This document shows positions 17,003-25,562 of a DNA stretch of 64,000 nt, piece by piece. The position numbers were made by a program, and so were the translations under genes. The DNA comes from Litorivita pollutaquae (GTDB taxonomy: Bacteria > Pseudomonadota > Alphaproteobacteria > Rhodobacterales > Rhodobacteraceae), in assembly GCF_003205515.1 (NCBI RefSeq), contig NZ_KZ826492.1, positions 1 through 64,000 of the forward strand, in the 5' to 3' direction. Every line of letters begins with the position of its first letter. Within the stretch, counting starts at the first letter, position 1. The notes below the pieces were generated by a model. The model was not told where the DNA came from, made no database searches, and saw nothing but the letters and a program-made list of their open reading frames with translations.

Positions 17003-18246
17003 CTTGGATGAAACGCATTCAAGGTCTCTGCCTTGCAGGTTGCGCGGCGCTTTCCATTGCATCGCAATCTGTCGCGCAAGGGCAACCGGTCAAGGTCGGA
17101 TGTCTCTATCCTTTAACCGGGCCCGCAGGTCTTTTTGGGCGTGACAGCTCTGTCGCGATCCAAATGGCGCTGGTTCATATAAGATCTCAGAAACCAGCAG
17201 GCTATCCGGAGTTGGAAGTCATAATCGAGGACACGCGATCAAAGTCCTTGCGGTCTGAACAGATTGCGCGTCGTCTTATTGAAGAGGAAAAAGTTGATTT
17301 CCTATGTGGCGTTGTGAGTTCAAGCGTCGCGCGCGCGGTGTCTGCAGAGGCCGCAAGGCATGAGACCTTCTTTATCGGGACCGACCACGCATCCCCTACC
17401 CTGACAACCGAAGCATTGAATCCCTATTACTTTCGCATGAGCAATGGGACCCGGCAGTCGATGCTTGCGGGTGCCAAGTACATCCGCGAAAGCTATCAAA
17501 ACCCCGATAAACCCCTATCGATTGCATTCATCGGGCCCGACTATGAGTACGGATATCAAGCCTGGGATGATCTCAGAGAATTCCTGCGGCAAGAAGGCGT
17601 CAAGTTCGAGATCGCCGGCGAGTATTGGCCTCGCTTGTTTGAAACCGACTATTCAATCTACATTCAACAGCTTTTAGATTCCCCCGCAGATATCGTAGTG
17701 AACGGTCACTGGGGGTTGGATTTGCTCACCTTTGTAAAACAAGCGCGCCTGAGCACCCTTTTTGAAAGCACGCAGTTCATGAACTTTGATGCTGGCGGCA
17801 ATTTCGAGATCCTGGCGGAACTGGGCAATGACATGCCCCTTGGTCTGGTGCTGTCGGCCCGGCATCACGTCAATTGGCCTCCGACGGACGCCAACAGGAC
17901 GTTTGTTGATGAGTTCTACGAGATTGCTGGCCGCTATCCGAGCTACGCCGCGCAGGGGGCTTACGCGGGGATTTTGGCCATTGCGGAGGCCGTGAAAGAG
18001 GCCAGCGGCATGTCCGACAAAGAGGCAATCCGCACCGCACTTGAAAATCTATCACTATCGCTACCGGAAGACCCGGACGGCTTTAGTTCGGTCATGGATC
18101 CAACGTCACATCAACTTCTGCAAGTGCAGGCAATTGGGAAAACAATATTCAACAAAACCTACAAGCCAGCATCTGTCCTGATAGGCGAATGGTCGATCTA
18201 CTATCCTCCGCAAACCTGGCCGACGCTTGACAGCAACCCCGACTAG
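16999..18246 (+). CDS. Periplasmic binding protein of the Leu/Ile/Val-BP-like family, linked to the two-component system
   Basis: 415 residues with an N-terminal signal peptide (LAGCAALSIASQSVAQG). The mature protein begins VKVGCLYPLTGPAGLFGRDS, typical of type I periplasmic binding proteins of the amide/urea/branched-chain group. It overlaps the regulator stop (ATGA), so it is the third gene of the signalling operon rather than part of a transporter. A likely role is to bind the inducer and present it to the kinase sensor domain, or to act as an accessory binding protein for the importer encoded at 22-27 kb. Ligand unknown. Confidence 0.8.
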   Translation: MTWMKRIQGLCLAGCAALSIASQSVAQGQPVKVGCLYPLTGPAGLFGRDSSVAIQMALVHIRSQKPAGYPELEVIIEDTRSKSLRSEQIARRLIEEEKVDFLCGVVSSSVARAVSAEAARHETFFIGTDHASPTLTTEALNPYYFRMSNGTRQSMLAGAKYIRESYQNPDKPLSIAFIGPDYEYGYQAWDDLREFLRQEGVKFEIAGEYWPRLFETDYSIYIQQLLDSPADIVVNGHWGLDLLTFVKQARLSTLFESTQFMNFDAGGNFEILAELGNDMPLGLVLSARHHVNWPPTDANRTFVDEFYEIAGRYPSYAAQGAYAGILAIAEAVKEASGMSDKEAIRTALENLSLSLPEDPDGFSSVMDPTSHQLLQVQAIGKTIFNKTYKPASVLIGEWSIYYPPQTWPTLDSNPD

Positions 18247-18249
18247 TCT

Positions 18250-18515
18250 GGATGGAACAGTGGACCTGTCGCGGTTTGATGCCGCTCCTTTGATAGCCCT
18301 TATTGCAACAAAGGAGACGAGCTATGGGACTGAAACGGACAGATGATTTCCGGGCAGATACGTCCTGACCTTGGTTGACTGCCCAGTTTTTTGCTCCCAA
18401 TTCAATGGCTTGGCGGCGCGTTTGGCCCAAGCACGCCACCAACAGGCAAACTTCGCTTCGACGTGCTCAAGCTGGCGAAACGGTGGAAGCCGAAAACCCA
18501 CCTAACGGATCAAAG
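18250..18515 (+). mobile_element. Decayed IS3-family remnant
   Basis: After the binding-protein stop, AAGGAG precedes an ATG at about 18324 opening MGLKRTDDFRADT, then a stop. This matches the start of a second IS3 OrfA type (MGLKRTDEFR...). Shortly downstream another frame reads AQFFAPNSMAWRR, resembling the OrfA C-terminus (KKATQFFA). The middle is missing, so this looks like an internally deleted OrfA scar between two converging operons. The calls rest on remembered transposase sequences and short stretches. Confidence 0.45.
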
Positions 18516-18537
18516 TGAGGTCAAAACAAAACTTGCC

Positions 18538-20025
18538 CTATGCAACGCCCCCGATGCAGATGTACTTGATCTCAAGGTAGTCATCACAACCATATTTCGA
18601 CCCTTCACGGCCTTGGCCTGATTGCTTTATCCCGCCAAAGGGGGCGACCTCTGTCGAGATCAGGCCGGTGTTGACACCCACCATTCCGTATTCAAGCGCT
18701 TCCGCGACTTCCCAGACTTTGGAAAGATCCTTGGCATAAAAATAGGAGGCCAGACCAAAGATCGTGTCGTTGGCCTGCGCGATGACGTCCTCAACCGTTT
18801 CGAACCGGAAGAGCGGCGCGACAGGTCCGAAGGTCTCGTCGGACGCAATGAGCATGTCGCGGGTCACGTCTTTGAGAATTGTTGGCTCAAAAAAGGTGCC
18901 GCCGAGGTCGTGCGCCTTGCCGCCCGTCACAATCGAAGCCCCCTTGGAGGTCGCATCCTTGATGTGCTCTTTGACTTTCGCAACGGCGTCAGCACTGATG
19001 AGCGGGCCGGCCACAACGCCATCCGAGAAACCATCTCCGACTTTCATAGCCTCAACAGCTGCCGTCAGTTTTTCGGCAAAAGCGTCATAGACACCGGATT
19101 GAACGTAGATGCGGTTCGCACAAACGCAGGTTTGGCCGTTGTTGCGGTACTTGGAGATCATTGCGCCTTCAACGGCCGCATCGAGATCAGCATCATCGAA
19201 GACGATAAATGGGGCGTTGCCCCCCAGTTCCATCGAGGTTTTCATCACCTGATCTGCCGATTGCTTCATCAAGATGCGGCCCACTTCGGTTGAGCCGGTG
19301 AACGTGAGTTTGCGGACCTTTTCGTTGTCGCAGAACTCTTTTCCGATGATCGAAGACCGTTTGGAGGTGACGACCGACAGGAGGCCCTTGGGAAGTCCTG
19401 CCTGCTCGGCGAGATAGGCCATGGCCAGCGCCGAAAGCGGCGTTTCGGCCGCCGGTTTTGCAACAAAGGCGCAGCCGACCGCAAGAGCAGGCGCCACCTT
19501 TCTGGCAATCATCGCATTCGGAAAATTCCAGGGCGTGATCGATGCAACAACACCAACAGGTTGCTTGAGCACCATGATCCTTTTGTCCGGTTGGTGACCT
19601 GGAATAATGTCGCCGTAGACGCGCTTGGCTTCTTCCGCGAACCATTCGATGAAGCTCGCCCCATAGAGGATTTCTCCTTTGGCCTCGGCAAGGGGTTTGC
19701 CCATCTCGGCACAGAGGATCGCGCCAAGATCATCGGCATTGGCAACCAAGAGATCATACCAGTTTCGCAAAATGCCCGAACGGTCTTTCCCGGTCTTTTT
19801 GGCCCATTCCTTTTGAGCGATATAGGCAGCGTCGATCGCCGCGCGCGTCTCGTCAACCCCCATGTCCGGCAACACGGTGATCACGTCGCCCGTCGATGGA
19901 TTTCGCACCTCAAAGGTATCGCCGCTCGACGATCTGTTCCGCCATTCGCCGGCGATAAAGGCGTCATTCAACAGAAGGCTCTTGTTGATCAACCGTTGTT
20001 CGAGTGTTGGAAGAGATTCAGTCAT
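18538..20025 (-). CDS. gabD: NAD(P)-dependent succinate-semialdehyde-type dehydrogenase
   Basis: 495 residues from the ATG at 20025 ([12 protein letters not shown]). Aldehyde dehydrogenase fold with cofactor loop [10 protein letters not shown], general base Glu in MELGGNAP and catalytic Cys in [21 protein letters not shown] and the overall pattern fit the GabD (succinate-semialdehyde dehydrogenase) group, though glutarate-semialdehyde or related acids remain possible. It lies downstream of the iron alcohol dehydrogenase on the same strand. Together they could oxidise a hydroxy acid or alcohol through an aldehyde to a carboxylate; with 4-hydroxybutyrate the product would be succinate. Confidence 0.85.
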   Translation of the reverse strand: MTESLPTLEQRLINKSLLLNDAFIAGEWRNRSSSGDTFEVRNPSTGDVITVLPDMGVDETRAAIDAAYIAQKEWAKKTGKDRSGILRNWYDLLVANADDLGAILCAEMGKPLAEAKGEILYGASFIEWFAEEAKRVYGDIIPGHQPDKRIMVLKQPVGVVASITPWNFPNAMIARKVAPALAVGCAFVAKPAAETPLSALAMAYLAEQAGLPKGLLSVVTSKRSSIIGKEFCDNEKVRKLTFTGSTEVGRILMKQSADQVMKTSMELGGNAPFIVFDDADLDAAVEGAMISKYRNNGQTCVCANRIYVQSGVYDAFAEKLTAAVEAMKVGDGFSDGVVAGPLISADAVAKVKEHIKDATSKGASIVTGGKAHDLGGTFFEPTILKDVTRDMLIASDETFGPVAPLFRFETVEDVIAQANDTIFGLASYFYAKDLSKVWEVAEALEYGMVGVNTGLISTEVAPFGGIKQSGQGREGSKYGCDDYLEIKYICIGGVA

Positions 20026-20093
20026 TTTTCCGTATCCTACTTTCCTGTGTCCCCGCCAAACGCCGGGCTTTTCCTTGCTTGTCTTTAAGGTTT

Positions 20094-20312
20094 TCACCTA
20101 GGGCGACTTGGCTCCGCTGCGATTAAAAAAGGCCCCGCGCAAAGCGTGGGTTTTGAATGGCATCCAACAGCATCGCAGCCGAGGGCCATATTTTCGAGCA
20201 GCCCGAGGGAGCGCATCCGATCCTCGGGTTCGTCGTTGCTCAGGCCCACGTGGGCGTTGCGGACCCTTGCGCCGATCTCGTCGCTGTTGCGAATTTGTCT
20301 GGATGTGCCCAT
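20094..20312 (-). CDS. Possible small hypothetical protein between the two dehydrogenases
   Basis: A 72-codon frame from the ATG at 20312 (MGTSRQIRNSDEIGARVRNA). The first 45 codons show strong G/C third-position bias like neighbouring genes and give a charged, protein-like sequence (GLSNDEPEDRMRS). The tail is less convincing. No strong ribosome binding site and no family recognised. It may instead be part of a decayed gene. The rest of the 395-base gap (20026-20420) holds nothing else I can support. Confidence 0.28.
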   Translation of the reverse strand: MGTSRQIRNSDEIGARVRNAHVGLSNDEPEDRMRSLGLLENMALGCDAVGCHSKPTLCAGPFLIAAEPSRPR

Positions 20313-20420
20313 GAGAAACACCCCATAGGTTTTACCGGACGCTACGAAACGGATGTGCCCCCAAAGCTTCGGATCATAGTTTGGTGTTCGATTCTCCGGC
20401 AATTTGCAATCCAATTTCCC

Positions 20421-21578
20421 CTAATAAGCGGCTTGATAGATCGCCAAGGCATCTGCGCGGGTGACTTCTCGGGGGTTGTTTACCAGCAACCGGGTCTGGT
20501 TCATCGCATCATCAGCGAGCTTGGGAAGGACATCTTCGGCGATGTTCATCTCACGCAAAGACTGTTGCAAACCACAGGCTTCAGAGAGCTTTTGAAGCTC
20601 ATCACAGAACGCAAGCGCCCGGCCTTGTTCTCCCACCTCGGCCAGTTTCGGAAATGCGAAAGGTGCGATTTCCGCATAGGGTTCCGGATGGGTCTCAGAG
20701 TTGAACCGGAGCACATGCGGCAGGACCAGCGCGTTTGATAATCCGTGCGGAATGTGGAAATGGCCGCCCAGCGGATAGGCGAGGGCATGAACTGCTGCGA
20801 CCGGAGAGTTGGCAAAGGCCTGTCCGGCAAGCATTGATCCCAGCAGCATTGCCGAGCGCGTCTCAAGGTCAGAGCCATCCCGGACAGCCGTCAACAAGGA
20901 CGCGCCCATCAGCTCAAGCGCTTTTTCCGCGAGCATGCGTGATATCGGATTGTTGTTTTCGCTGGCCGATGCGTAGGATTCGATTGCGTGGACCATGGCG
21001 TCAATGCCCGTGGCGGCCGTGATGTGCGGCGGCAACCCAAGTGTCAGCTCGGGATCAAGCAAAGCGATATCAGGGATGAGGATCGGCGACACGACCCCCA
21101 TTTTTTCGTTGGTTCCGGTGGTGACGATCGAAATCGGCGTAACCTCCGATCCGGTGCCCGAGGTTGTTGGAATGAGGATAAGCGGCAGGCGTGGCCCCTT
21201 TGCGTTGCCGACACCATAAGCGCTGCTGAGCGTTTCATTGCCGGGCGCCAACAGCGCCGCGAGTTTTGCCACATCCAGCGATGACCCCCCGCCAAGGCCA
21301 ATAACCCCCTCAGACCCATGCGCGATGGCCGCTTCGGCACAGCGCATTACAACGTCTTCGGGCGGATCTGCCTGCACATCGTGAAACAAGCTCACCTCAA
21401 CGCCGGATGCCTTCAAGGCGGCGAGGGCTTTATCCACGATGCCCGTGGACATCATGCCGGGGTCTGTAACCAGCAAAACGCGTGACCCAATGCTCGTTTT
21501 GACCATTTCGCCAAGCTGCGAAATCATGCCGGCACCGAATCTCACACTGGCGGCAGTATTGAAGGTAAATGGGGTCAT
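20421..21578 (-). CDS. Iron-containing alcohol dehydrogenase
   Basis: 385 residues from the ATG at 21578, preceded by AGGAG. Family features: GGGSSLDVAK for NAD binding, TSGTGSEVTP, and the metal-binding GIDAMVHAIESY and PLGGHFHIPHG histidines. Type III alcohol dehydrogenases oxidise alcohols or hydroxy acids, including 4-hydroxybutyrate in some bacteria. Its start overlaps the stop of a small membrane protein gene (ATGA) at the end of the ABC-importer cluster. The GabD-like gene downstream suggests a two-step oxidation of the imported compound. The exact substrate cannot be read from the sequence. Confidence 0.88.
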   Translation of the reverse strand: MTPFTFNTAASVRFGAGMISQLGEMVKTSIGSRVLLVTDPGMMSTGIVDKALAALKASGVEVSLFHDVQADPPEDVVMRCAEAAIAHGSEGVIGLGGGSSLDVAKLAALLAPGNETLSSAYGVGNAKGPRLPLILIPTTSGTGSEVTPISIVTTGTNEKMGVVSPILIPDIALLDPELTLGLPPHITAATGIDAMVHAIESYASASENNNPISRMLAEKALELMGASLLTAVRDGSDLETRSAMLLGSMLAGQAFANSPVAAVHALAYPLGGHFHIPHGLSNALVLPHVLRFNSETHPEPYAEIAPFAFPKLAEVGEQGRALAFCDELQKLSEACGLQQSLREMNIAEDVLPKLADDAMNQTRLLVNNPREVTRADALAIYQAAY

Positions 21579-21988
21579 TGGGTGGCTCCTTTTCGGTCTT
21601 CTCCGAATATCCATGTTGCTATTTTCGTGCGTGCCGCGATTTCCGAGATCGGCCAGCCAAGCCTGAGCATCTCTTGTTCTTGAATTTTGGTGCCTCGAAA
21701 TGCGACAGAGGGCGCAGGTTCGAGTGGCGTGATCTCTACCCCCGAAGCTGTTGCCGGTTCCATCTCATACGATAAGAACCAGATCAGTAATACGCCAAGG
21801 GCCCAAAAAGTAATTGTCCAGGCCCATATCGATGGAAGGCCGACATGCCAGGCGTCATAGCCCACCGTTGGGGGCCTGAAGGCTGCATCGCCAAGGAAGT
21901 CGCCCGCACCAACAGCCAGAAAAACCCCCGCTAAAACAGCGGACCATGCCGCAGGCTGAACGGCCCGGTTCGTGCTTTTCGGTTTCAT
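21575..21988 (-). CDS. Small two-TM membrane protein, hypothetical
   Basis: 137 residues from the ATG at 21988 (MKPKSTNRAV). Two hydrophobic segments (about 14-34 and 53-74, the latter WAWTITFWALGVLLIWFL) are followed by a cytosolic-looking tail of about 60 residues. A longer frame opening with TTG at 22072 is possible, but the ATG is coupled to a short upstream frame (ATGA). Not recognised as a known family. Its place between livF and the alcohol dehydrogenase, overlapping the latter, says it belongs to the operon; an accessory role in transport or in holding the dehydrogenase at the membrane is a guess. Confidence 0.6.
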   Translation of the reverse strand: MKPKSTNRAVQPAAWSAVLAGVFLAVGAGDFLGDAAFRPPTVGYDAWHVGLPSIWAWTITFWALGVLLIWFLSYEMEPATASGVEITPLEPAPSVAFRGTKIQEQEMLRLGWPISEIAARTKIATWIFGEDRKGATQ

Positions 21989-22059
21989 GGAGCGGCGAAG
22001 GAAAGGGTCATGATCAATGATTTTTGCGCCACCCGATCCCCATTTCCTTGTGCGTACAT
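21985..22059 (-). CDS. Possible 24-residue leader peptide coupled to the small membrane protein
   Basis: An ATG at 22059 with GGGAGG 5 bases upstream opens MYAQGNGDRVAQKSLIMTLS plus four residues. Its TGA overlaps the ATG of the membrane protein (ATGA). The membrane protein ATG has no good ribosome binding site of its own, so translation may depend on reading this leader. No known homologue; it could be only a fortuitous frame. Confidence 0.4.
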   Translation of the reverse strand: MYAQGNGDRVAQKSLIMTLSFAAP

Positions 22060-22083
22060 CTGAGCCTCCCAAGACGCCAGCGA

Positions 22084-22740
22084 TTAGGCTGCGTCTTTAT
22101 TTGCTATAGTGATTTGCCCACGTTCGATTGAGTAAACCTTGTCGACGACTTTTTCTGAGTGGGTGTAGTCAGATTCAGAGACGAGAACGGTCAACTTCTC
22201 GGACTTGAGGTTGCCGATCACTTCCATGAGGCGGGCCGCCAAAGCGGGCGCGACACCTTCAAAAGGTTCATCCAAGAGCAGCAATTCCGAACCCGTGACC
22301 AGCGCGCGCGCCAAGGCAACCAGCTTTTGTTGCCCGCCGCTGAGTGTCATGGCCTTGCGATCCGCAAATCTCCCGATCTCGGGCATCAATTCATAAACCC
22401 ATTTCAGGCGGGAGCGATCAGAAGTGTTGGTCGCCCAAAGCGATACCAGAATATTCTCTTCAACCGTGAAATGCGGGACCAGCCGGCGATCTTCAGGAAG
22501 ATATCCAATTCCGAGGGCCGCTCTTTCATGGGCTTTGGCTGTATGCAGGTCCATGTGGTTGAACTGAATTCTCCCTTTCTCAACAGGTAGAATCCCCATG
22601 ATGGATCGCATGAGTGTGGTTTTTCCTGCACCGTTGCGGCCGACAAGACCGCAGGTGGTTCCTGTTTCGATTTCCAGGCTCACATCTCTGAGGATGGGAA
22701 CGCGTTGAATGGACAGGCTGATATTGTCAATTACAAGCAT
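22084..22740 (-). CDS. livF: Branched-chain-type ABC transporter ATPase (LivF-like)
   Basis: 218 residues with Walker A GRNGAGKTT, signature LSGGQQKL and Walker B LLLLDEPFEG. The short length and GYLPEDRRLVPHFTVEENI segment fit LivF/UrtE ATPases. It pairs with the LivG-like ATPase at the inner membrane to power import. Its ATG overlaps the livG stop by one base. The substrate is not necessarily an amino acid: the same transporter family imports urea, amides and organic acids. Confidence 0.9.
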   Translation of the reverse strand: MLVIDNISLSIQRVPILRDVSLEIETGTTCGLVGRNGAGKTTLMRSIMGILPVEKGRIQFNHMDLHTAKAHERAALGIGYLPEDRRLVPHFTVEENILVSLWATNTSDRSRLKWVYELMPEIGRFADRKAMTLSGGQQKLVALARALVTGSELLLLDEPFEGVAPALAARLMEVIGNLKSEKLTVLVSESDYTHSEKVVDKVYSIERGQITIANKDAA

Positions 22741-23531
22741 TAGGTCGCTCCGGCTTGTTGAGTGCTGTCAGAAGAACTCCGGTGGTATTCGCTGCCGATG
22801 ACGAATTCCCGGACTTTCGCGTTTTCAAGAACCTCGGCCGTTGGTCCGTCTGCAAGGATGGTCCCCTCGTAAAAGGCGACGCAGCGCGGTGAGAACGCTT
22901 CGACGATTTCCATGTCATGTTCGATAAAAAGCACGGCTGTCCTGGTGGTTTGTAGCGCATCAATAAGGACCCGCATGAAATCCATCTTTTCATCTGCGCT
23001 GACACCACTGGTTGGCTCATCAAGAAACAGCAGATCGGGCTCGGTGACGGTTGCCATGGCAATATCAACCAATTTGCGAACCCCTTGGGGAAGGGTTTGG
23101 ATTTCCTGATCGGCATAACCGTCAATGTTGAACCTTGCGAGCAACGCATGCGCTTCATCTTCCAGCGCGCCGTCGATCGCGGGTTGGAAAAGAACAGGTC
23201 TGTCCTGTTTCGCGATCGTCAGAGCGATCAGCATGTTTTCGATGACGGGCAACTCGGGAAAGAGCTGCGGGATCTGAAACGATCGACAAATACCGAGCTT
23301 GGTGACCTCTCGTGTTGGGCGGCCCGCGATGCTCTTTCCACGATAGATGATATCGCCGGACGTGGGCTTGAGATATCCGGTCACCATATTGACGAAAGTT
23401 GTTTTACCGGCTCCGTTAGAGCCAATGACCCCCAGAACTTCGCCAGCTTGGATCGAGATATTAATGTCCTTCGCCGCGTAAACGGCCCCAAACTTCATCT
23501 CTAGGTTTTTGGTTTCAAGAATTGTCGTCAT
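22740..23531 (-). CDS. livG: Branched-chain-type ABC transporter ATPase (LivG-like)
   Basis: 263 residues from the ATG at 23531 (MTTILETKNLEMKFG). Walker A GSNGAGKTT, Walker B LLFLDEPTSG and a variant signature LPQGVRKLVDIA in place of LSGGQ, typical of the LivG branch. It has the LivG C-terminal FVIGSEYH region. It starts just after the livM stop and overlaps livF, so the four transporter genes are one transcript. Confidence 0.9.
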   Translation of the reverse strand: MTTILETKNLEMKFGAVYAAKDINISIQAGEVLGVIGSNGAGKTTFVNMVTGYLKPTSGDIIYRGKSIAGRPTREVTKLGICRSFQIPQLFPELPVIENMLIALTIAKQDRPVLFQPAIDGALEDEAHALLARFNIDGYADQEIQTLPQGVRKLVDIAMATVTEPDLLFLDEPTSGVSADEKMDFMRVLIDALQTTRTAVLFIEHDMEIVEAFSPRCVAFYEGTILADGPTAEVLENAKVREFVIGSEYHRSSSDSTQQAGAT

Positions 23532-23532
23532 A

Positions 23533-24513
23533 CTATTCACCTGCGATCGGTGCTGAAGCACCGTCATCTCGTGTTGCTTTCTTCTTTCGGGTGATCAGTG
23601 ACCACAGACCCTTGGGAAGAAAGATGATTGTCAGCAGCATCACGGTGCCCAGGATCATCTGCCAGGTATTGGGAGAGATCTCGACAGCGTAGACCCGGAC
23701 AATCTCCAGCAGGAAAGTGCCGATCATCGGAGCAATAATATTTCCGGTTCCCGAAAGAATTGAGACAAACACAAATTGGCCTGAGGTCGTCCAATTCGTC
23801 ATTTCAGGATCAACGTGTCCGAGGGGCAGCGCCCAAAGCACACCACCAATGGCCGAAACAACGGCCGCGAGCACATAGGTGATATGAACGGCCTTGTGAG
23901 CCGAGGTTCCCAGATACTCAACCCGCAACTCATTTTCGCGGATGGCTTCGTTGATATAGCCAATCGGGCTTTTGAGGAACCGGTTGAGGGCGATGGCGCA
24001 ACCAATAGCAATGATGCAGGTCAGTGTGTAGAGCGTCAGCTGCGCAGTCTCGCCGGTTGGGCTCCAGCCAAGATAAGAAGCTGTCGGCAGGTTGAAGCCG
24101 TCGGTTGAGCCAAGCTCTTCAACGCTCGACAGCATCCCGAAAAGGATCATCGACAGGGCCAGCGAGAGCATCGCGAAAAAGATTTCCCGGTAGCGGCGCA
24201 ACAGGAACCCGAGCAGAGCCGAAAGAACCAGAGCGGCCAGGATGCCAACAGCAAGCAAAACGAAGAAGTCTGTGATGCCATAGAACTTGGCCATCATGCC
24301 AGCGGCATAGCCGCCGACGCAAAAGTAAAGCCCCTGTCCAAAGGACACCAATCCGGCGCGCATCTGGATCATTACACCAAGGGCGACAAGCCCCGTGCCC
24401 ATGGAAACGTGGACATAATTCACCAGCCACTTGGGAAGAATGAAGGCGATGATGATGAGAATAGGAAGGGCGATGAGAAGCCCGATTTCGGTGCGGTCGA
24501 GATTCTTGATCAT
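23533..24513 (-). CDS. livM: Branched-chain-type ABC transporter permease (LivM-like)
   Basis: 326 residues with about nine hydrophobic segments beginning IGLLIALPILIIIAFILP. LivM-type permease features include GLVSFGQGLYFCVGGYAAG and GGVLWALPLGHVDP. The ATG overlaps the livH stop (ATGA). Forms the membrane channel with LivH. Confidence 0.9.
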   Translation of the reverse strand: MIKNLDRTEIGLLIALPILIIIAFILPKWLVNYVHVSMGTGLVALGVMIQMRAGLVSFGQGLYFCVGGYAAGMMAKFYGITDFFVLLAVGILAALVLSALLGFLLRRYREIFFAMLSLALSMILFGMLSSVEELGSTDGFNLPTASYLGWSPTGETAQLTLYTLTCIIAIGCAIALNRFLKSPIGYINEAIRENELRVEYLGTSAHKAVHITYVLAAVVSAIGGVLWALPLGHVDPEMTNWTTSGQFVFVSILSGTGNIIAPMIGTFLLEIVRVYAVEISPNTWQMILGTVMLLTIIFLPKGLWSLITRKKKATRDDGASAPIAGE

Positions 24514-25406
24514 ATCTTCCTGCTTTCTGCCAAAGCGAAGAGGCCATAGGGTTTCACAGCAAGAACTGCGGCCATGACGAGGTAAATTGAGAACAGCTCC
24601 GCAGGGGGGTAAAGGTGGACGGAGGCCGCGCGTGCAAAGCCCACGATGAGGGCGCCCAGCATCGCTCCGCCGATGGACCCCATGCCGCCGATCACGATGA
24701 CAGCAAATGAAAGAACGATAATCTCTGCGCCAATACCCGGCGACACCGAGATTTCCGGTGCGGTGATTGCGCCCCCCAGGGCACCTAGAACCGCGCCCAG
24801 AACGAATGTGGCGGTGAAGAAAAGGGTCACGTTGATGCCAAGGGCGCCGCTGATCTCACGGTCTTCGATGACCACAAGAAGCAGCTTGCCGATCCGGGTT
24901 CGGTTCAAGGCGTAAAAGAGCGCCAAACCGACGGCGATGGCGGTGCCGATAATCAGGAATTTGTAAACGGTGTAGGGAATTCCGAAGACCTCAACCGTTC
25001 CGAAGTAGAACGCAGGTTGCCATGCAACGTAAGAATCTGTGCCCCAGATCAGTTTGGTGGCATCTTCTAGGATCAGGAAAATCGCATAGGTGACCAACAC
25101 CATCAGCACTTCATCCCGCCCGTACATGAACCTCAGAATGCCGCGTTCAACGACCAACCCCGCGATCACGCCCGCGATAAGTGCGGCAAGGGGGATGAGC
25201 AAGAAGGTGAAAGCAACTGTACTGCCAGTTGCGGTGTAAAGCCCGATGGCCCAGGCTGATGAATAGGCTCCAAGGGCATAAAACCCGCCATGGGCCATGT
25301 TGAGGATGCGCATCACGCCGTAGATCAGCGTTAGCCCCACCGACGACAAGAAAAGCCATGCAGCAAACCCAAGGCCATCCACTGCTATCGCGACTGCGGT
25401 AAGCAT
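24510..25406 (-). CDS. livH: Branched-chain-type ABC transporter permease (LivH-like)
   Basis: 298 residues, hydrophobic throughout. The LivH signature regions are LTLIYGVMRILNMAHGGFYA near the N-terminus and VIVIGGMGSIGGAMLGALIV near the C-terminus. It starts 157 bases after the substrate-binding protein gene and overlaps livM. Second membrane half of the importer. Confidence 0.9.
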   Translation of the reverse strand: MLTAVAIAVDGLGFAAWLFLSSVGLTLIYGVMRILNMAHGGFYALGAYSSAWAIGLYTATGSTVAFTFLLIPLAALIAGVIAGLVVERGILRFMYGRDEVLMVLVTYAIFLILEDATKLIWGTDSYVAWQPAFYFGTVEVFGIPYTVYKFLIIGTAIAVGLALFYALNRTRIGKLLLVVIEDREISGALGINVTLFFTATFVLGAVLGALGGAITAPEISVSPGIGAEIIVLSFAVIVIGGMGSIGGAMLGALIVGFARAASVHLYPPAELFSIYLVMAAVLAVKPYGLFALAESRKI

Positions 25407-25562
25407 ACGTTACTCCAATTATTGCTAGCGACTCAGTTCGGCATGCCTGCTCGGCTCCGAAAGAAAGCCCGAACCGTCTGGTTTTTGTGTCCGAATGGTT
25501 TGGTAAGTTGGCTTTCAGGGCGACCAGTAAAGCGTAGCCGCCCCGAAAGGATGGTCACTGTG

